Source: Hahellaceae bacterium
GTDB taxonomy: Bacteria > Pseudomonadota > Gammaproteobacteria > Pseudomonadales > Oleiphilaceae
Assembly (NCBI GenBank): GCA_024234505.1
Contig: JACKOD010000006.1
Location: 62,001-126,000 of the forward strand
DNA: 64,000 nucleotides
Direction: 5' to 3'
How positions within the stretch are numbered: the first letter of the stretch is position 1; each line of letters opens with the position of its first letter. Shown here one piece after another: positions 1 to 8,678 of this stretch. A program made the position numbers and the translations under genes. The notes below the pieces were generated by a model that was given only the letters and a program-made list of their open reading frames with translations, did not search any database and was not told the origin of the DNA.

Positions 1-481
1 CCACACCACCCGCACCGGCATGAATCAGTATTTTGTCGCCTTCTCGCAGCCCCCCCACTTCAAAAAGCGCCTGCCAGGCCGTGAGTCCGGCCAACGGAAT
101 CGCTGCGGCATGGGCCATATCCAACTCATCGGGAATAGCACAAAGATCATTTTCATCCGCCAGACAATATTCTGCATACCCGCCGCCCTGCAGAGGAAAC
201 CCGATCATACCCACGACCCGATCTCCCACTTGCCAGCGTCCGTCAGGATCAGCAATCGCATCCACCACGCCGGCCACATCATAGCCGGGCACCCAAGGGA
301 GCGAATCCATAATCTGTCGCGCCACAAAACCGGCGCCACGACGTGTTTTAAAATCAATCGGGTTGAGACCGGCCGCGCCGACCTTAATCCTGACCTGACC
401 GGCCACCGGCTCGGGCATCTCACGTTCCACCAGAGTTAATACCGACGGATCACCAAACTCCGTGTAGGCTATCGCTCGCAT
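1..481 (-). CDS. NADPH:quinone reductase / zinc-type alcohol dehydrogenase family protein (C-terminus cut off by window edge)
   Basis: Translating the reverse strand from the ATG at 481 gives about 160 uninterrupted residues beginning MRAIAYTEFGDPSVL. This is the typical N-terminus of the medium-chain dehydrogenase/quinone-oxidoreductase family. The GroES-like domain is recognisable by AGLNPIDFKTR and PGYDVAGVV. The Rossmann domain is just beginning (ILIHAGAGGV) where the window ends. The zinc-ligand pattern of classical alcohol dehydrogenases is not seen in the visible part, so a QOR-type NADPH-dependent reductase of quinones or enones is more likely. The substrate cannot be told. It lies on the same strand as the AlbA_2 gene at 515-1489 but is separated by 33 bases and may be co-transcribed. 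Confidence 0.85.
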   Translation of the reverse strand, partial: MRAIAYTEFGDPSVLTLVEREMPEPVAGQVRIKVGAAGLNPIDFKTRRGAGFVARQIMDSLPWVPGYDVAGVVDAIADPDGRWQVGDRVVGMIGFPLQGGGYAEYCLADENDLCAIPDELDMAHAAAIPLAGLTAWQALFEVGGLREGDKILIHAGAGGV

Positions 482-514
482 ACCATTTACCTCCCGATCA
501 GAATTGGGTAAAGC

Positions 515-1489
515 TTAGCTCAATAATCCCGGATTAGCCGGATGAATCGCCTCAGAAACCCATCGCTCGATCAACGCCCTTTCCAACTCCGGATAAATAT
601 GGCTCATTACTTCGACAAATTCTGCCAGCAATGCCGGACTATCTTTCCGGTCAATTTGTCGGGCGAGTTCGACGATATGTTTGCGAGCGTTTTGCTGGAT
701 AGGATCGTCTATATCCAGGTGTTTGAGAATCGCGTCCAGGCGCGAATTGACTTCGTTCAAGCGGCGCGCCAGCTCTTTATACTTATGATCCAGGCCATGT
801 TTGAGCTTACGTATAACCCGCTCCATTTTTTCGTCATGGCGTCTTGAATGCTCGGTCTCCTCTTTAAGATCTTCGGAGCGGCCGTACAGATCCTGTAGTA
901 AATGCGCCGTGTCCTGATCCAGTCGGGTAATGTCGCCCAGCATTTTGTCCACCCCGCCACGCAGCTCGTGGTCCATTTCGGTGAGCTGGTTTTCGAGTCG
1001 ACTAACCGCATGTTTAAACCGCTGAACAAATTGCTCACTCTCGCGTTCAATAAAAATTTGCAGCATTTCATCCCGCAATAATGCACGATTCCGGCCATCG
1101 GCCCGAATACTGTATTCTCCGGAAGGGCTGCAGTAGGGCCGCTGCTGTCCACTGGGCACTTCCACGCGAAGCAAGGGCTTGTCATCCGTATTTTCAGTCA
1201 CGATAAATACCTGAATGGGCGGCAAGCACGAAACAGCCATATTCTGAATTTGCAGGCGTGCATGGTCGCTCACATCGCACCCGACAATCAGGCCACGCTG
1301 CAAGCCATCGTCGCTGGTGTATTCATCAATGCCGATCAGGATGGCACCGCCTTTGCGGGAGTTGGCGAAAGCGATGAGTGTCTTGTGCTTCACCCCGGCG
1401 ATTTCACGTTTGAATTCGACATCGACACCTTCGCTCCCGCTGAGCAATTGTCGGGTACGTCGGCTCAGGCGTTTATATTCCTTACGCAT
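515..1489 (-). CDS. AlbA_2 (Schlafen-type) domain protein with long C-terminal coiled coil
   Basis: The N-terminal 135 residues fit the AlbA_2 / Schlafen-like putative nucleic-acid-binding domain: a VEFKREIAG-type start, IAFANSRKGGAILIGIDEY, then PLLRVEVPSG and YSIRADGRNR. In place of the usual ATPase or winged-helix tail, the rest (about residues 150-285) is highly charged and heptad-like (QLTEMDHELRGG, DLKEETEHSRRHDEK, LDHKYKELARRLNEVNSRLD), suggesting a long coiled coil. I chose the ATG at 1489 because GGAG lies about 10 bases upstream. A GTG at 1537 would add 16 residues. The family includes regulators and defence-associated proteins, but nothing here fixes a role and no defence neighbours are visible. 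Confidence 0.75.
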   Translation of the reverse strand: MRKEYKRLSRRTRQLLSGSEGVDVEFKREIAGVKHKTLIAFANSRKGGAILIGIDEYTSDDGLQRGLIVGCDVSDHARLQIQNMAVSCLPPIQVFIVTENTDDKPLLRVEVPSGQQRPYCSPSGEYSIRADGRNRALLRDEMLQIFIERESEQFVQRFKHAVSRLENQLTEMDHELRGGVDKMLGDITRLDQDTAHLLQDLYGRSEDLKEETEHSRRHDEKMERVIRKLKHGLDHKYKELARRLNEVNSRLDAILKHLDIDDPIQQNARKHIVELARQIDRKDSPALLAEFVEVMSHIYPELERALIERWVSEAIHPANPGLLS

Positions 1490-1716
1490 TCGTCGTTCTC
1501 CACTACATGGCTTCCAACCTGTCTGGTCAGGGAACACTGTTCAGAAAGCATACCGGAGATTTTACATTTGTTTGCATTCTGCCCGATAAAACATAGTGTA
1601 AAATTCGACCAAATAGCCAAAAGGAATTTAATCCTTCGTCGTTGTCATTAAATAGCATAAAAAAGTAATGACATAAAAAGGCTGACCTGTTTCTACCCCA
1701 CGATTTCCGGAGTTGT

Positions 1717-2376
1717 ATGAAATCCATTTTCGCAAACAGTCTTTTGACCCTGACGCTGGCTGGCAGTGCCCACGCAACCCTACTGGTTAACGGTGACTTC
1801 GAGGATGCCCAGTTGTCTGGCACTCGCTGGGGGGTGTTTAATGCAATTCCAGGCTGGCAGACAACGTTGGGCAGTGGAATTGAAATTCAGCGCAACACCA
1901 TCGTTTCAGCGCAATCGGGTAACCAATATGTTGAACTGGATTCATACAGCAACAGTGCGTTAACTCAGGGAATCCAGACCAACGCCGGACAAACCTATTT
2001 GCTGAGTTTCTTTTATCTCCCCCGTACCAACAATGGCGGCAACGATAACGGTCTGGCGGTGTACTGGGATATTTTCGATGGCGACTTCGGCAACTTTGAC
2101 CCCAGCCATCAGGCCTTCAGCATCAACAACATGACACGCAGTCAAATGCCCGGCTGGACGGAGTACTCCGTAGAACTCACCGGTACGGGTGGACTGACCG
2201 CATTGTCATTCGCGGGTACCGGACTGAATAACAGCCTGGGTGCCTTCATAGACAACGTATCGCTGACCGCCGTCCCGGAGCCGATGTCATTAGCACTGAT
2301 TGGCGTCGGACTGGCAGGTATGATCAGCTTAAGAAAGCGCGCCACACGCGAGGCTACAGAAAAATCCTCCCGTTGA
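1717..2376 (+). CDS. PEP-CTERM sorting-domain secreted protein (DUF642-like)
   Basis: A 219-residue exported protein. It has a signal peptide (MKSIFANSLLTLTLAGSAHA), a beta-rich body opening with LLVNGDFEDAQ and containing SGNQYVELDS, as in DUF642/galactose-binding-like folds, and a C-terminal sorting signal. That signal is VPEP at residues 186-189, a hydrophobic helix to about 205 and a basic RKR stop. Proteins with this tripartite tail are normally processed by an exosortase and linked to exopolysaccharide or biofilm export. No exosortase or EPS gene is visible in this window, so the partner must be elsewhere. The gene is monocistronic, with a strong terminator 40 bases after the stop. Confidence 0.88.
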   Translation: MKSIFANSLLTLTLAGSAHATLLVNGDFEDAQLSGTRWGVFNAIPGWQTTLGSGIEIQRNTIVSAQSGNQYVELDSYSNSALTQGIQTNAGQTYLLSFFYLPRTNNGGNDNGLAVYWDIFDGDFGNFDPSHQAFSINNMTRSQMPGWTEYSVELTGTGGLTALSFAGTGLNNSLGAFIDNVSLTAVPEPMSLALIGVGLAGMISLRKRATREATEKSSR

Positions 2377-2415
2377 TCCGCAATTCACCCGGTGACTTGT
2401 CGATTAATGTTTTAA

Positions 2416-2439
2416 GGGGCCCTGCAGGCCCCTTTTTTT
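2416..2439 (+). terminator. Rho-independent terminator after the PEP-CTERM gene
   Basis: GGGGCC-CTGCA-GGCCCC hairpin (2416-2432) followed directly by seven T residues. It is placed 40 bases past the stop codon at 2376. Confidence 0.9.
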
Positions 2440-2833
2440 ATTTTCGGCTATGGCCACCGAGTAGACTTCAACAGACCGACAAGAAGTATTTTCTCCTTTA
2501 ATATATTCAACATACATCATTTCAGGAATTTTCTTCGCAACCCCATAACACACCAACCAACACATTCAAAATACTCATCGCACAGTTACTATGCCAAAAG
2601 TAGGTGGATTGTTAGCATTTTTATGGTGCACCTCCCGATATATTCCACGTCAAAATCGAGTTAAAAGTACACATTTGGCGCATGCCGGTTAACCGGAAAA
2701 CCCCCTGCCCGCACAACAATGGCGCTTGCTGCCTAGGGCTTTGGCGCGATACGCCAATGACAGGCAAAGCGTTTCCTCTATGCTGAATAGCATAAAAAAT
2801 AAACAACCAACCACTCTGGGGAGACCGATTCAG
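2440..2833. other. Intergenic region upstream of the GMC oxidoreductase
   Basis: An AT-rich stretch (about 2460-2640) follows the terminator, then GC-richer sequence leads to the likely start at 2834. The GMC reading frame stays open back to a TTG at 2726 and has an ATG at 2780, so the exact start is uncertain. Minus-strand open frames here look like antisense shadows. I see no convincing RNA gene or operator. Confidence 0.4.
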
Positions 2834-4534
2834 ATGCTGACCCAAGCCTTCACATTTGCGAGTCGAATGGCGTCTGTACGCAAAGAATTTCTGCACTGGG
2901 GGCAACAACTGAGTGGTCTCACCGACCTGAAATCCCGCATGACCTACCTGCAATCTGACGAGGCGGTTCAAAACGCACAACTTCGGCGCATCCCGCTATT
3001 AGCAACAGAGGAGCCTGCTCGCTGGAAACAGCAGATGATGTCTGCCAGCGAATGGGATGCCAATGAACTGATTGATGTGGATGCAGTTGTCATTGGTACC
3101 GGCGCAGGCGGCGCTATGGCCGCCTATGAACTTGCCAGCCGGGGTCTGGCCGTATTGATTCTTGAAGAAGGCGAGTACTACGAGCGTAAGGATTTCAACG
3201 GGGACATTCCCGCGCTGGTTAAAAAACTCTATCGTCAGCAGGGTCTCACCGGCACACTGGGTAACACGCTCATTCCCGTCCCTTTGGGGCGCAACGTGGG
3301 GGGAACCACCACTATCAATTCAGGCACCTGTATTCGCACACCCGGTGGCGTGCTGAAGTCGTGGCAAGCACTGGGATTAACCCACCTCAATGAAACGCAC
3401 CTGAATCCGCTCTTTGAAGAGGTCGAACAGTTATTGCAGGTTCAACCTGCCAGCCTGAAAGCCATTGGCCCTATCGCCGACCTTGTTCGCCGAGGAGCAG
3501 AAGCGAACGGGCTACAAGGCAGCCATCCGCTGCTACGCAATGCCGTGGATTGTGACGGACAGGGGCTCTGTCAATTCGGCTGTCCCACGGGTGCCAAGCA
3601 GTCCACGAACGTCAGTCTGATTCCCCGCGCACTGGAAAAGGGGGCCTTGCTCCTCACGGGCTGTAAAGCCACCGCGCTCGAATGGCAGGGTAACCGCGTA
3701 AGCCGCCTGTACGCCGAAGCCAGCGCATCGCCTCAACATCAGCTCAACATCCGGGCTCGTGCCGTGGTGCTCAGCATGGGAAGCATGCTCACGCCCGGCT
3801 TTCTGGCGCGCAATGGTGTCCATCTGCCCTGGCTGGGACGCAATCTCTCGCTGCATCCGGCCGGCGGAGTGGCGGCTCACTTTCCCAATCAGGCGTTAAA
3901 AAATTCCTGGACGATTCCTCAGGGCTATGGCGTAGACGATCTCGCCGAACAAGGCATATTATTTGAGGGTGCCACGCCACCGTTACTTGCCTATGGCTTA
4001 CTCGGCAAGCCCGACGAGATGCTCCAACGAATTGAACGCTATCCACACACCGCCTTTTTTGGATTTATGATTCGCGACACCTCGCGAGGTAGGGTAGTGA
4101 ATGTTCCAGGCTTCCCCCACCCCATCGCCTGGTACCGGCTCAACAAAGCCGATTTTGCCCAATACATGCGCGCCAGCCATCTTCTGGCCCGGATGTTACT
4201 GGATGCCGGCGCCGAATCGGTGGAACCGCTGGGAATTCAACCTTGCCCGCCGATTACCAACATCCGTCAACTCGACCAGTACTTTGCCCGGTCTCACTCG
4301 GTACGAGACTTTCTCATTTCTGCCTATCATCCACTAGGCACGGCGCGCATTGGCACCCATTCGGGAATGGCCGTATGCGACCCGACGCATAAAGTGTTTG
4401 GCACCCGTAATCTCTACGTCATGGATGGCAGTAATCTGCCCTCTTCGCTGGGAGCCAATCCGCAAATCACTATTATGACGCTGGCCATGCAAGCCTCGCG
4501 GGCACTGGCTGAACAGTTATTGAATCAAGCTTAA
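2834..4534 (+). CDS. GMC-family oxidoreductase, long-chain alcohol oxidase-like
   Basis: A flavoenzyme of about 566 residues. The FAD-binding GxGxxG is GTGAGG at residues 88-93, preceded by VDAVVI and closed by the acidic EEGEYY. A Cys-rich segment (CDGQGLCQFGCPTGAKQST) resembles the conserved block of long-chain fatty alcohol oxidases. The C-terminus has the GMC signature, with the catalytic His in YHPLGTARIG and Asn in SSLGANPQITIMTLA. The expected reaction is FAD-dependent oxidation of an alcohol, possibly long-chain or sterol-like. The start at 2834 is preferred because GGGGAG lies 9 bases upstream; the upstream TTG (2726) and ATG (2780) lack a ribosome site. It is followed after 32 bases by two small genes that look co-transcribed. 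Confidence 0.88.
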   Translation: MLTQAFTFASRMASVRKEFLHWGQQLSGLTDLKSRMTYLQSDEAVQNAQLRRIPLLATEEPARWKQQMMSASEWDANELIDVDAVVIGTGAGGAMAAYELASRGLAVLILEEGEYYERKDFNGDIPALVKKLYRQQGLTGTLGNTLIPVPLGRNVGGTTTINSGTCIRTPGGVLKSWQALGLTHLNETHLNPLFEEVEQLLQVQPASLKAIGPIADLVRRGAEANGLQGSHPLLRNAVDCDGQGLCQFGCPTGAKQSTNVSLIPRALEKGALLLTGCKATALEWQGNRVSRLYAEASASPQHQLNIRARAVVLSMGSMLTPGFLARNGVHLPWLGRNLSLHPAGGVAAHFPNQALKNSWTIPQGYGVDDLAEQGILFEGATPPLLAYGLLGKPDEMLQRIERYPHTAFFGFMIRDTSRGRVVNVPGFPHPIAWYRLNKADFAQYMRASHLLARMLLDAGAESVEPLGIQPCPPITNIRQLDQYFARSHSVRDFLISAYHPLGTARIGTHSGMAVCDPTHKVFGTRNLYVMDGSNLPSSLGANPQITIMTLAMQASRALAEQLLNQA

Positions 4535-4566
4535 CCACTGTTATTGATACGTCAGGAGGAAACCCC

Positions 4567-5010
4567 ATGAGTCTGGGAATACTTATCAGAGAAGCCATGC
4601 AGGGCTGGATTGAGCTGGAAGACAAGCGCCAGCCTTTTGCGATTCAACTCGAAGCCTTCACCCAGCGATGGTGGTCACTCACTGCACCTCGCCCATTTCA
4701 GGGCACCGTTTCTCTGGGTCTGGGCACTCCCCTGCCTACGGAAGGGGTACTGACGATTTTCCCGAGCGGGCCACACTATGAGATACGCTTTTACCATCCC
4801 GATTACGGCTGGCTCGACCTGTCAGGTAAAAAAACGTACGCATTTAGCAAGCTGCACCACTCGCTCACCACTTGCCCGCTAACCGTTTTCCGGAATAAGC
4901 GCACGATCGGGCGGGCAGAACTCAGCTATCGAAAACCCCTTTGGCAATTTCCTCTGGAATCGCTGCGACTGGCACGCCGTCCGACCCCCGTGGGAGACCA
5001 AGCCCTATGA
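4567..5010 (+). CDS. Conserved-looking hypothetical protein downstream of the GMC oxidoreductase
   Basis: A 147-residue soluble protein with no signal peptide and many aromatic residues (RWWSLTAPRPFQGTVSLGLG, EIRFYHPDYGWLDLSGKKTY). I do not recognise the family. The alternating hydrophobic and aromatic pattern suggests a beta-rich fold. The GGAGG ribosome site directly before the ATG is strong (CAGGAGGAAACCCCATG). Its stop overlaps the start of the next gene by 4 bases (ATGA), so the two are translationally coupled and, with the GMC gene, form a three-gene unit. A role as accessory or substrate-handling partner of the GMC enzyme is inferred from context only. Confidence 0.75.
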   Translation: MSLGILIREAMQGWIELEDKRQPFAIQLEAFTQRWWSLTAPRPFQGTVSLGLGTPLPTEGVLTIFPSGPHYEIRFYHPDYGWLDLSGKKTYAFSKLHHSLTTCPLTVFRNKRTIGRAELSYRKPLWQFPLESLRLARRPTPVGDQAL

Positions 5011-6023
5011 AATCCCGTATTAACCTGCAACAACTCCCTACCCAGACCGTTTGGTCCGATTTGCAATTTCGCCGGGGTCAGCCTCGAGGCCATTATGAAA
5101 GTTACTTCATTCGAGCCAATCACCCAAGTAAACCTCAGGCGATCTGGATTCGATATACCCTGTTTCAGCCCCGGCATCGGCCGGATCTGGCTATTGGAGA
5201 ACTCTGGGCCATTTGGTCTGACGCCGACCGCTCCGGTATCGTGGCCGTGCAACAAGACATTCCTTTGCCAGACTGCGTCCTGGGAAGCCGGCAGCTCACT
5301 CTTGGCGGTGCCAGCTTGTCGCCACAAAGCGCCAGGGGCAGCGCCCGATCTGAGATCAACCGGATCACATGGGACCTGACTTATGACGGAGGACAATCCC
5401 CCTTGCTCTGTCTGCCCGACCGGCTTTATCGCAGCCCTTTACCAAAAGCCAAACTCATGGTCATGCAACCCAATGCCCGGTTTAACGGCAGGCTGGAGGT
5501 GAACGGCGAGATCATTGAAATCCATCAGTGGCAAGGCAGTGTCAATCACAATTGGGGTAGCAAGCACACCGACGCCTATGCCTGGGGCCAGGTTGCCGGA
5601 TTCGACCGCGACCCCGAGAGTTTTTTCGAAGTGGCGACAGCCCGCCTGAAACTCGGCCCGCTCTGGACACCGCCCTTAACGCTGGCAGTACTTCGCCACC
5701 AAGGCCAGGAGTACCGGTTTAACCAGCTGACACAAGCGCTCAAAGCCACGGCCCGCTATCACTATTTTGAATGGCAATTCGAACTCGCCAACGACCAATA
5801 CGAACTGCAAGGCAGTATGCGTGCCCCCGCCCATCTGTTTGCGGGCCTGCACTACAAAAACCCGCCGGGAGGACTGAAAACCTGCCTGAACAGCAAGCTC
5901 GCACAATGCGACCTGTATCTCAGCCGACGCGGCGCGACGCCGACCTACTTAACTACGGCGCACCGGGGCGCATTTGAAATCCTCACCGATGCCCCTCCAC
6001 CAGATATCAGGATAGTGAACTAA
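5007..6023 (+). CDS. Lipocalin-like protein related to CrtC/AttH-type folds
   Basis: A 338-residue protein starting at the ATG of an ATGA overlap with the preceding gene. It has GHYESYFIRAN near the N-terminus, and the pair WQGSVNHNWGSKHTDAYAWGQ plus FFEVATARL in the middle. Such W.G..NHNWG..H...YAWGQ blocks are typical of the two-lipocalin fold of carotenoid 1,2-hydratase (CrtC), AttH and tocopherol-cyclase-like proteins. There is no signal peptide. The fold binds hydrophobic molecules, which suits a partner of a lipid-alcohol oxidase. The reaction, if any, is unknown. The family assignment is by motif and is moderate. Confidence 0.72.
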   Translation: MKSRINLQQLPTQTVWSDLQFRRGQPRGHYESYFIRANHPSKPQAIWIRYTLFQPRHRPDLAIGELWAIWSDADRSGIVAVQQDIPLPDCVLGSRQLTLGGASLSPQSARGSARSEINRITWDLTYDGGQSPLLCLPDRLYRSPLPKAKLMVMQPNARFNGRLEVNGEIIEIHQWQGSVNHNWGSKHTDAYAWGQVAGFDRDPESFFEVATARLKLGPLWTPPLTLAVLRHQGQEYRFNQLTQALKATARYHYFEWQFELANDQYELQGSMRAPAHLFAGLHYKNPPGGLKTCLNSKLAQCDLYLSRRGATPTYLTTAHRGAFEILTDAPPPDIRIVN

Positions 6024-6096
6024 TGGGAATGCCCACTGGCAAGCAGTGTCATCCGGCGCGGCCTTTCGCCTCAAGAGCGGCGATATAGGTGTTTGT

Positions 6097-6456
6097 CTAT
6101 CCATTCTTATCTTCAGTGGGTTTGCCAGGCATCAGGGCTGGCGGTGAGAGCAGTTGAGAAACCGTGAGGCCAGCCATAGCAAGGGCGATACCTGGCAGGA
6201 TGCTATCATAAAGATTTAGTGATGCTTGAGTGGTGGAGGCCATCTGACACAGCAATATACCCAGCCAAACATTAAATGCTGTTTCCGGATTTTTGAACAC
6301 GTCCACGAACATAACCCACAGGATCCGCCTCATGGCATGGAGCGCCAGCGGTGTGGTAAAACCCAGTGCTAGCTCCACATGATTGGGCATCCCCATAAAC
6401 ATGAGGGGCGTTGGGATCAACACCAATGCTAATAGCAATCTATCCTTGTTTGTCAC
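6097..6456 (-). CDS. Small hypothetical membrane protein
   Basis: A 119-residue protein with three or four hydrophobic segments (LLLALVLIPTPLMFMGM, ILWVMFVDVF, FNVWLGILLCQM, GIALAMAGLTVSQLL). It starts at a GTG at 6456, two bases after the stop of the upstream small ORF, with GGGGAC upstream, so the two are probably coupled. I do not recognise a family. The sequence is more AT-rich than the flanking genes. It could belong to an acquired segment together with the glycosyltransferase gene to its right. Confidence 0.5.
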   Translation of the reverse strand: MTNKDRLLLALVLIPTPLMFMGMPNHVELALGFTTPLALHAMRRILWVMFVDVFKNPETAFNVWLGILLCQMASTTQASLNLYDSILPGIALAMAGLTVSQLLSPPALMPGKPTEDKNG

Positions 6457-6457
6457 T

Positions 6458-6652
6458 TTATTTGTCCCCTGTTATAAGTTCTTCGACATAGGCTTTAAAG
6501 CTAGTGCTCTCGAATTGCCAGTTGCCGCATCCAGTATTGATCAACATACCCTGCTTCCGCATTCTTGCCAGAGCACATTTTCCAAGCTTGAAGAGCATTC
6601 TCATCGGGTAGATTGAGAGTGCTATCGATATCCATTCCTTCATGATACCCAT
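6458..6652 (-). CDS. Small hypothetical protein, possibly coupled to the downstream membrane protein
   Basis: A 64-residue ORF (MGIMKEWISIALSIYPMRML...) with basic and hydrophobic residues and no recognisable family. No clear ribosome-binding site precedes the ATG at 6652 or the one at 6643. It is listed because its stop lies next to the GTG start of the following gene on the same strand, which is a normal operon arrangement. It may not be a real gene. Confidence 0.35.
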   Translation of the reverse strand: MGIMKEWISIALSIYPMRMLFKLGKCALARMRKQGMLINTGCGNWQFESTSFKAYVEELITGDK

Positions 6653-6848
6653 ATCAAGATTTGGTGTGATCCATAATGCTTTATCTCACTCATATTTAGC
6701 CTGGATGCTACTCTTGAATGCAGGCTCCAGTGTGGTTGTCACAATTGAACACGTATTTCGCACACGGACAACCTGCACACAAAAGGTCACTTTCGGTCTA
6801 AAAAATGAAAAGTACGTCCATAGCCATTTTCATCAAATAAACGCTTTT

Positions 6849-8678
6849 TTATTTTTCACATTTTGATTGATCCAAGGTACTTTCAAACGCCTGCAGAATT
6901 GCATCCGCGCTGCTGTTTGGAGTGGCAAATATTGCATCTAAATCGGTTTCAGAAAGCATAACGGAAAGGCGCACGCGCTCTTCATCATCCTCGATTAATT
7001 TCAGTGCTGCCTGAATGTAGTTTTCAACGGTTCGCGCAACCAGATAATCTGGCAGACCTGCTCGCTTCACGTAATCTCCGTCGAATGATCCGTGAGGCTC
7101 ATCATTTTCCATTGCCACAAGTGGCAGCGCCTGATAAAGCGAGTCAATCAAACTGTTCATGCCACCAAACGGAAATGAGCCCATATGGATGTCACAGTCA
7201 TTGATTCGTTTGATATAATTGTTGTAATCACTTAATGGATAACACACAGCGCCAGGCATTTCCTGTAAAAGAACGTTGGAGAACTCCAAATAATTTAGCC
7301 CGAGCATGTTCGGAAAAAAAATGAACTCGACCTTTTTGCTTGAACGCCTTTCTATTTCTTTAAACGCTTTAATCATGTCGTGACTAATTTTTATGCCGGC
7401 AGCAGGCACCGCCAGGCGAATAACCTCAGGATGCTGGCGAATGTTCACTTCAATTTTTTCACTTGCCGGTGGACGGGTAGCCCTGATTGCGCCGACGGGT
7501 AATTCAAGTATTTTCTCACTGTACAAGTCCGGATTCCTAATCCAATTGCTCTCAGCGATCACATAATCGATCGTTGGAATATGTGTCGTTGCCGGGTGCC
7601 CAAGACCGGCTATTTGAATCGGAGCGAGCCTGAAATTGGCGAGTGCGATTACGGGTAGATTCATGCCAATACTGGGGTAAAAAATAATGTCCGGTTTATG
7701 GCCGACCACGTAATCACGCAACATGGGCATATTTACCGAGCCATTCTTTTTCATCGATTCAGCAAATCTGATTTCCGAAAAAAGCGCTTTTGTTTCGTCA
7801 TCCAGAATTGGCCCGCATTGCAAGCCAACAAGTGTGTACTTTTTTGCCAGCGCTTTTAGTGACGCCTCATAGCATCGTTGCATGGCGTGATTGTTGTGAT
7901 ATATCTCAAAGATCACCATTACTTTTGGCTTATCCGCGAGGGGCTGCAGTTGTCGAATATCGTCTGTCACCCCGGCTGCGATAAACAGATCCCGAAAAAA
8001 ACGGTTCATCGTCTTTTTGGCTAAATGCCTGTTTTCGTCCGTCGCATAGCTGACATTCATCCACGCACCCGATACCAGTTCGTGTGCCTGGTACTTCATA
8101 AGATGATTCAGATTGTTGGTATTAGTTAGCGCCTTAATGGATTCGTTGCGACGCTTATCTGCCCGCTCAGTAAATAAACTGAATCCATTCAGATTGGCAA
8201 TATGAATTAAATCTGAAATGACCGGAGAGTATGCGCGGATGTGCGCGTGATCAACCGTTGCTTGGCTGTTATAACCTATAAAGCACAGACACTTTATAAA
8301 AGCATTGCCCGACATTTTTGTTGAGGAGCTCGTAATCGCCGCAATCGTATGATCAACATTAGCTTTCGGCTGTGCCCCAATCATGCGGAACATGGCGTTC
8401 GCCTTACCAAATAACCCCCCGAGCGGGAGTTTGGTGATATCTAACGCGGGGTCAGTAATTAATGCTGTAAACGCGGATTGAAAACGGCCTGCATAGTTTT
8501 TGATTGCCTCCATATCGAAGTTAAAGCGTGTGTAGTCAATCAGCGAATAGGTGTTATTTAAGTTGGCCAGAATCTGGACTGCAACATTAAACGCTTGCTG
8601 ATGCTGTCTTGAGTACGCCAAAAATTCGAATTGAGCTAATTCAGCCAGACTTTGTATTTGATCGCCGTTTTCTGTCAT
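6849..8678 (-). CDS. HMW1C-like (GT41) protein glycosyltransferase
   Basis: A protein of about 609 residues. Its C-terminal half carries the hallmarks of HMW1C / O-GlcNAc-transferase-type GT41 enzymes: GLGHPATTHIPTIDYVI, IHMGSFPFGGMNSLIDSL, and GLPDYLVARTVENY. These correspond to blocks of bacterial N-glycosyltransferases that put hexose on Asn of secreted adhesins in the cytoplasm. The N-terminal half is helical, as in HMW1C. The ATG at 8678 has AAGGAAGG about 8 bases upstream. The frame continues open to a TTG at 8864. No adhesin (TpsA) or TpsB transporter gene is adjacent, which is unusual for this family. The gene is visibly AT-richer than its neighbours, suggesting transfer. Donor sugar and acceptor are unknown. 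Confidence 0.8.
   Translation of the reverse strand: MTENGDQIQSLAELAQFEFLAYSRQHQQAFNVAVQILANLNNTYSLIDYTRFNFDMEAIKNYAGRFQSAFTALITDPALDITKLPLGGLFGKANAMFRMIGAQPKANVDHTIAAITSSSTKMSGNAFIKCLCFIGYNSQATVDHAHIRAYSPVISDLIHIANLNGFSLFTERADKRRNESIKALTNTNNLNHLMKYQAHELVSGAWMNVSYATDENRHLAKKTMNRFFRDLFIAAGVTDDIRQLQPLADKPKVMVIFEIYHNNHAMQRCYEASLKALAKKYTLVGLQCGPILDDETKALFSEIRFAESMKKNGSVNMPMLRDYVVGHKPDIIFYPSIGMNLPVIALANFRLAPIQIAGLGHPATTHIPTIDYVIAESNWIRNPDLYSEKILELPVGAIRATRPPASEKIEVNIRQHPEVIRLAVPAAGIKISHDMIKAFKEIERRSSKKVEFIFFPNMLGLNYLEFSNVLLQEMPGAVCYPLSDYNNYIKRINDCDIHMGSFPFGGMNSLIDSLYQALPLVAMENDEPHGSFDGDYVKRAGLPDYLVARTVENYIQAALKLIEDDEERVRLSVMLSETDLDAIFATPNSSADAILQAFESTLDQSKCEK

Noticed and set aside
2621..2980. 119-codon minus-strand ORF overlapping the GMC gene start
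   Set aside because: It is mainly antisense to coding sequence of the GMC enzyme and has no recognisable features.
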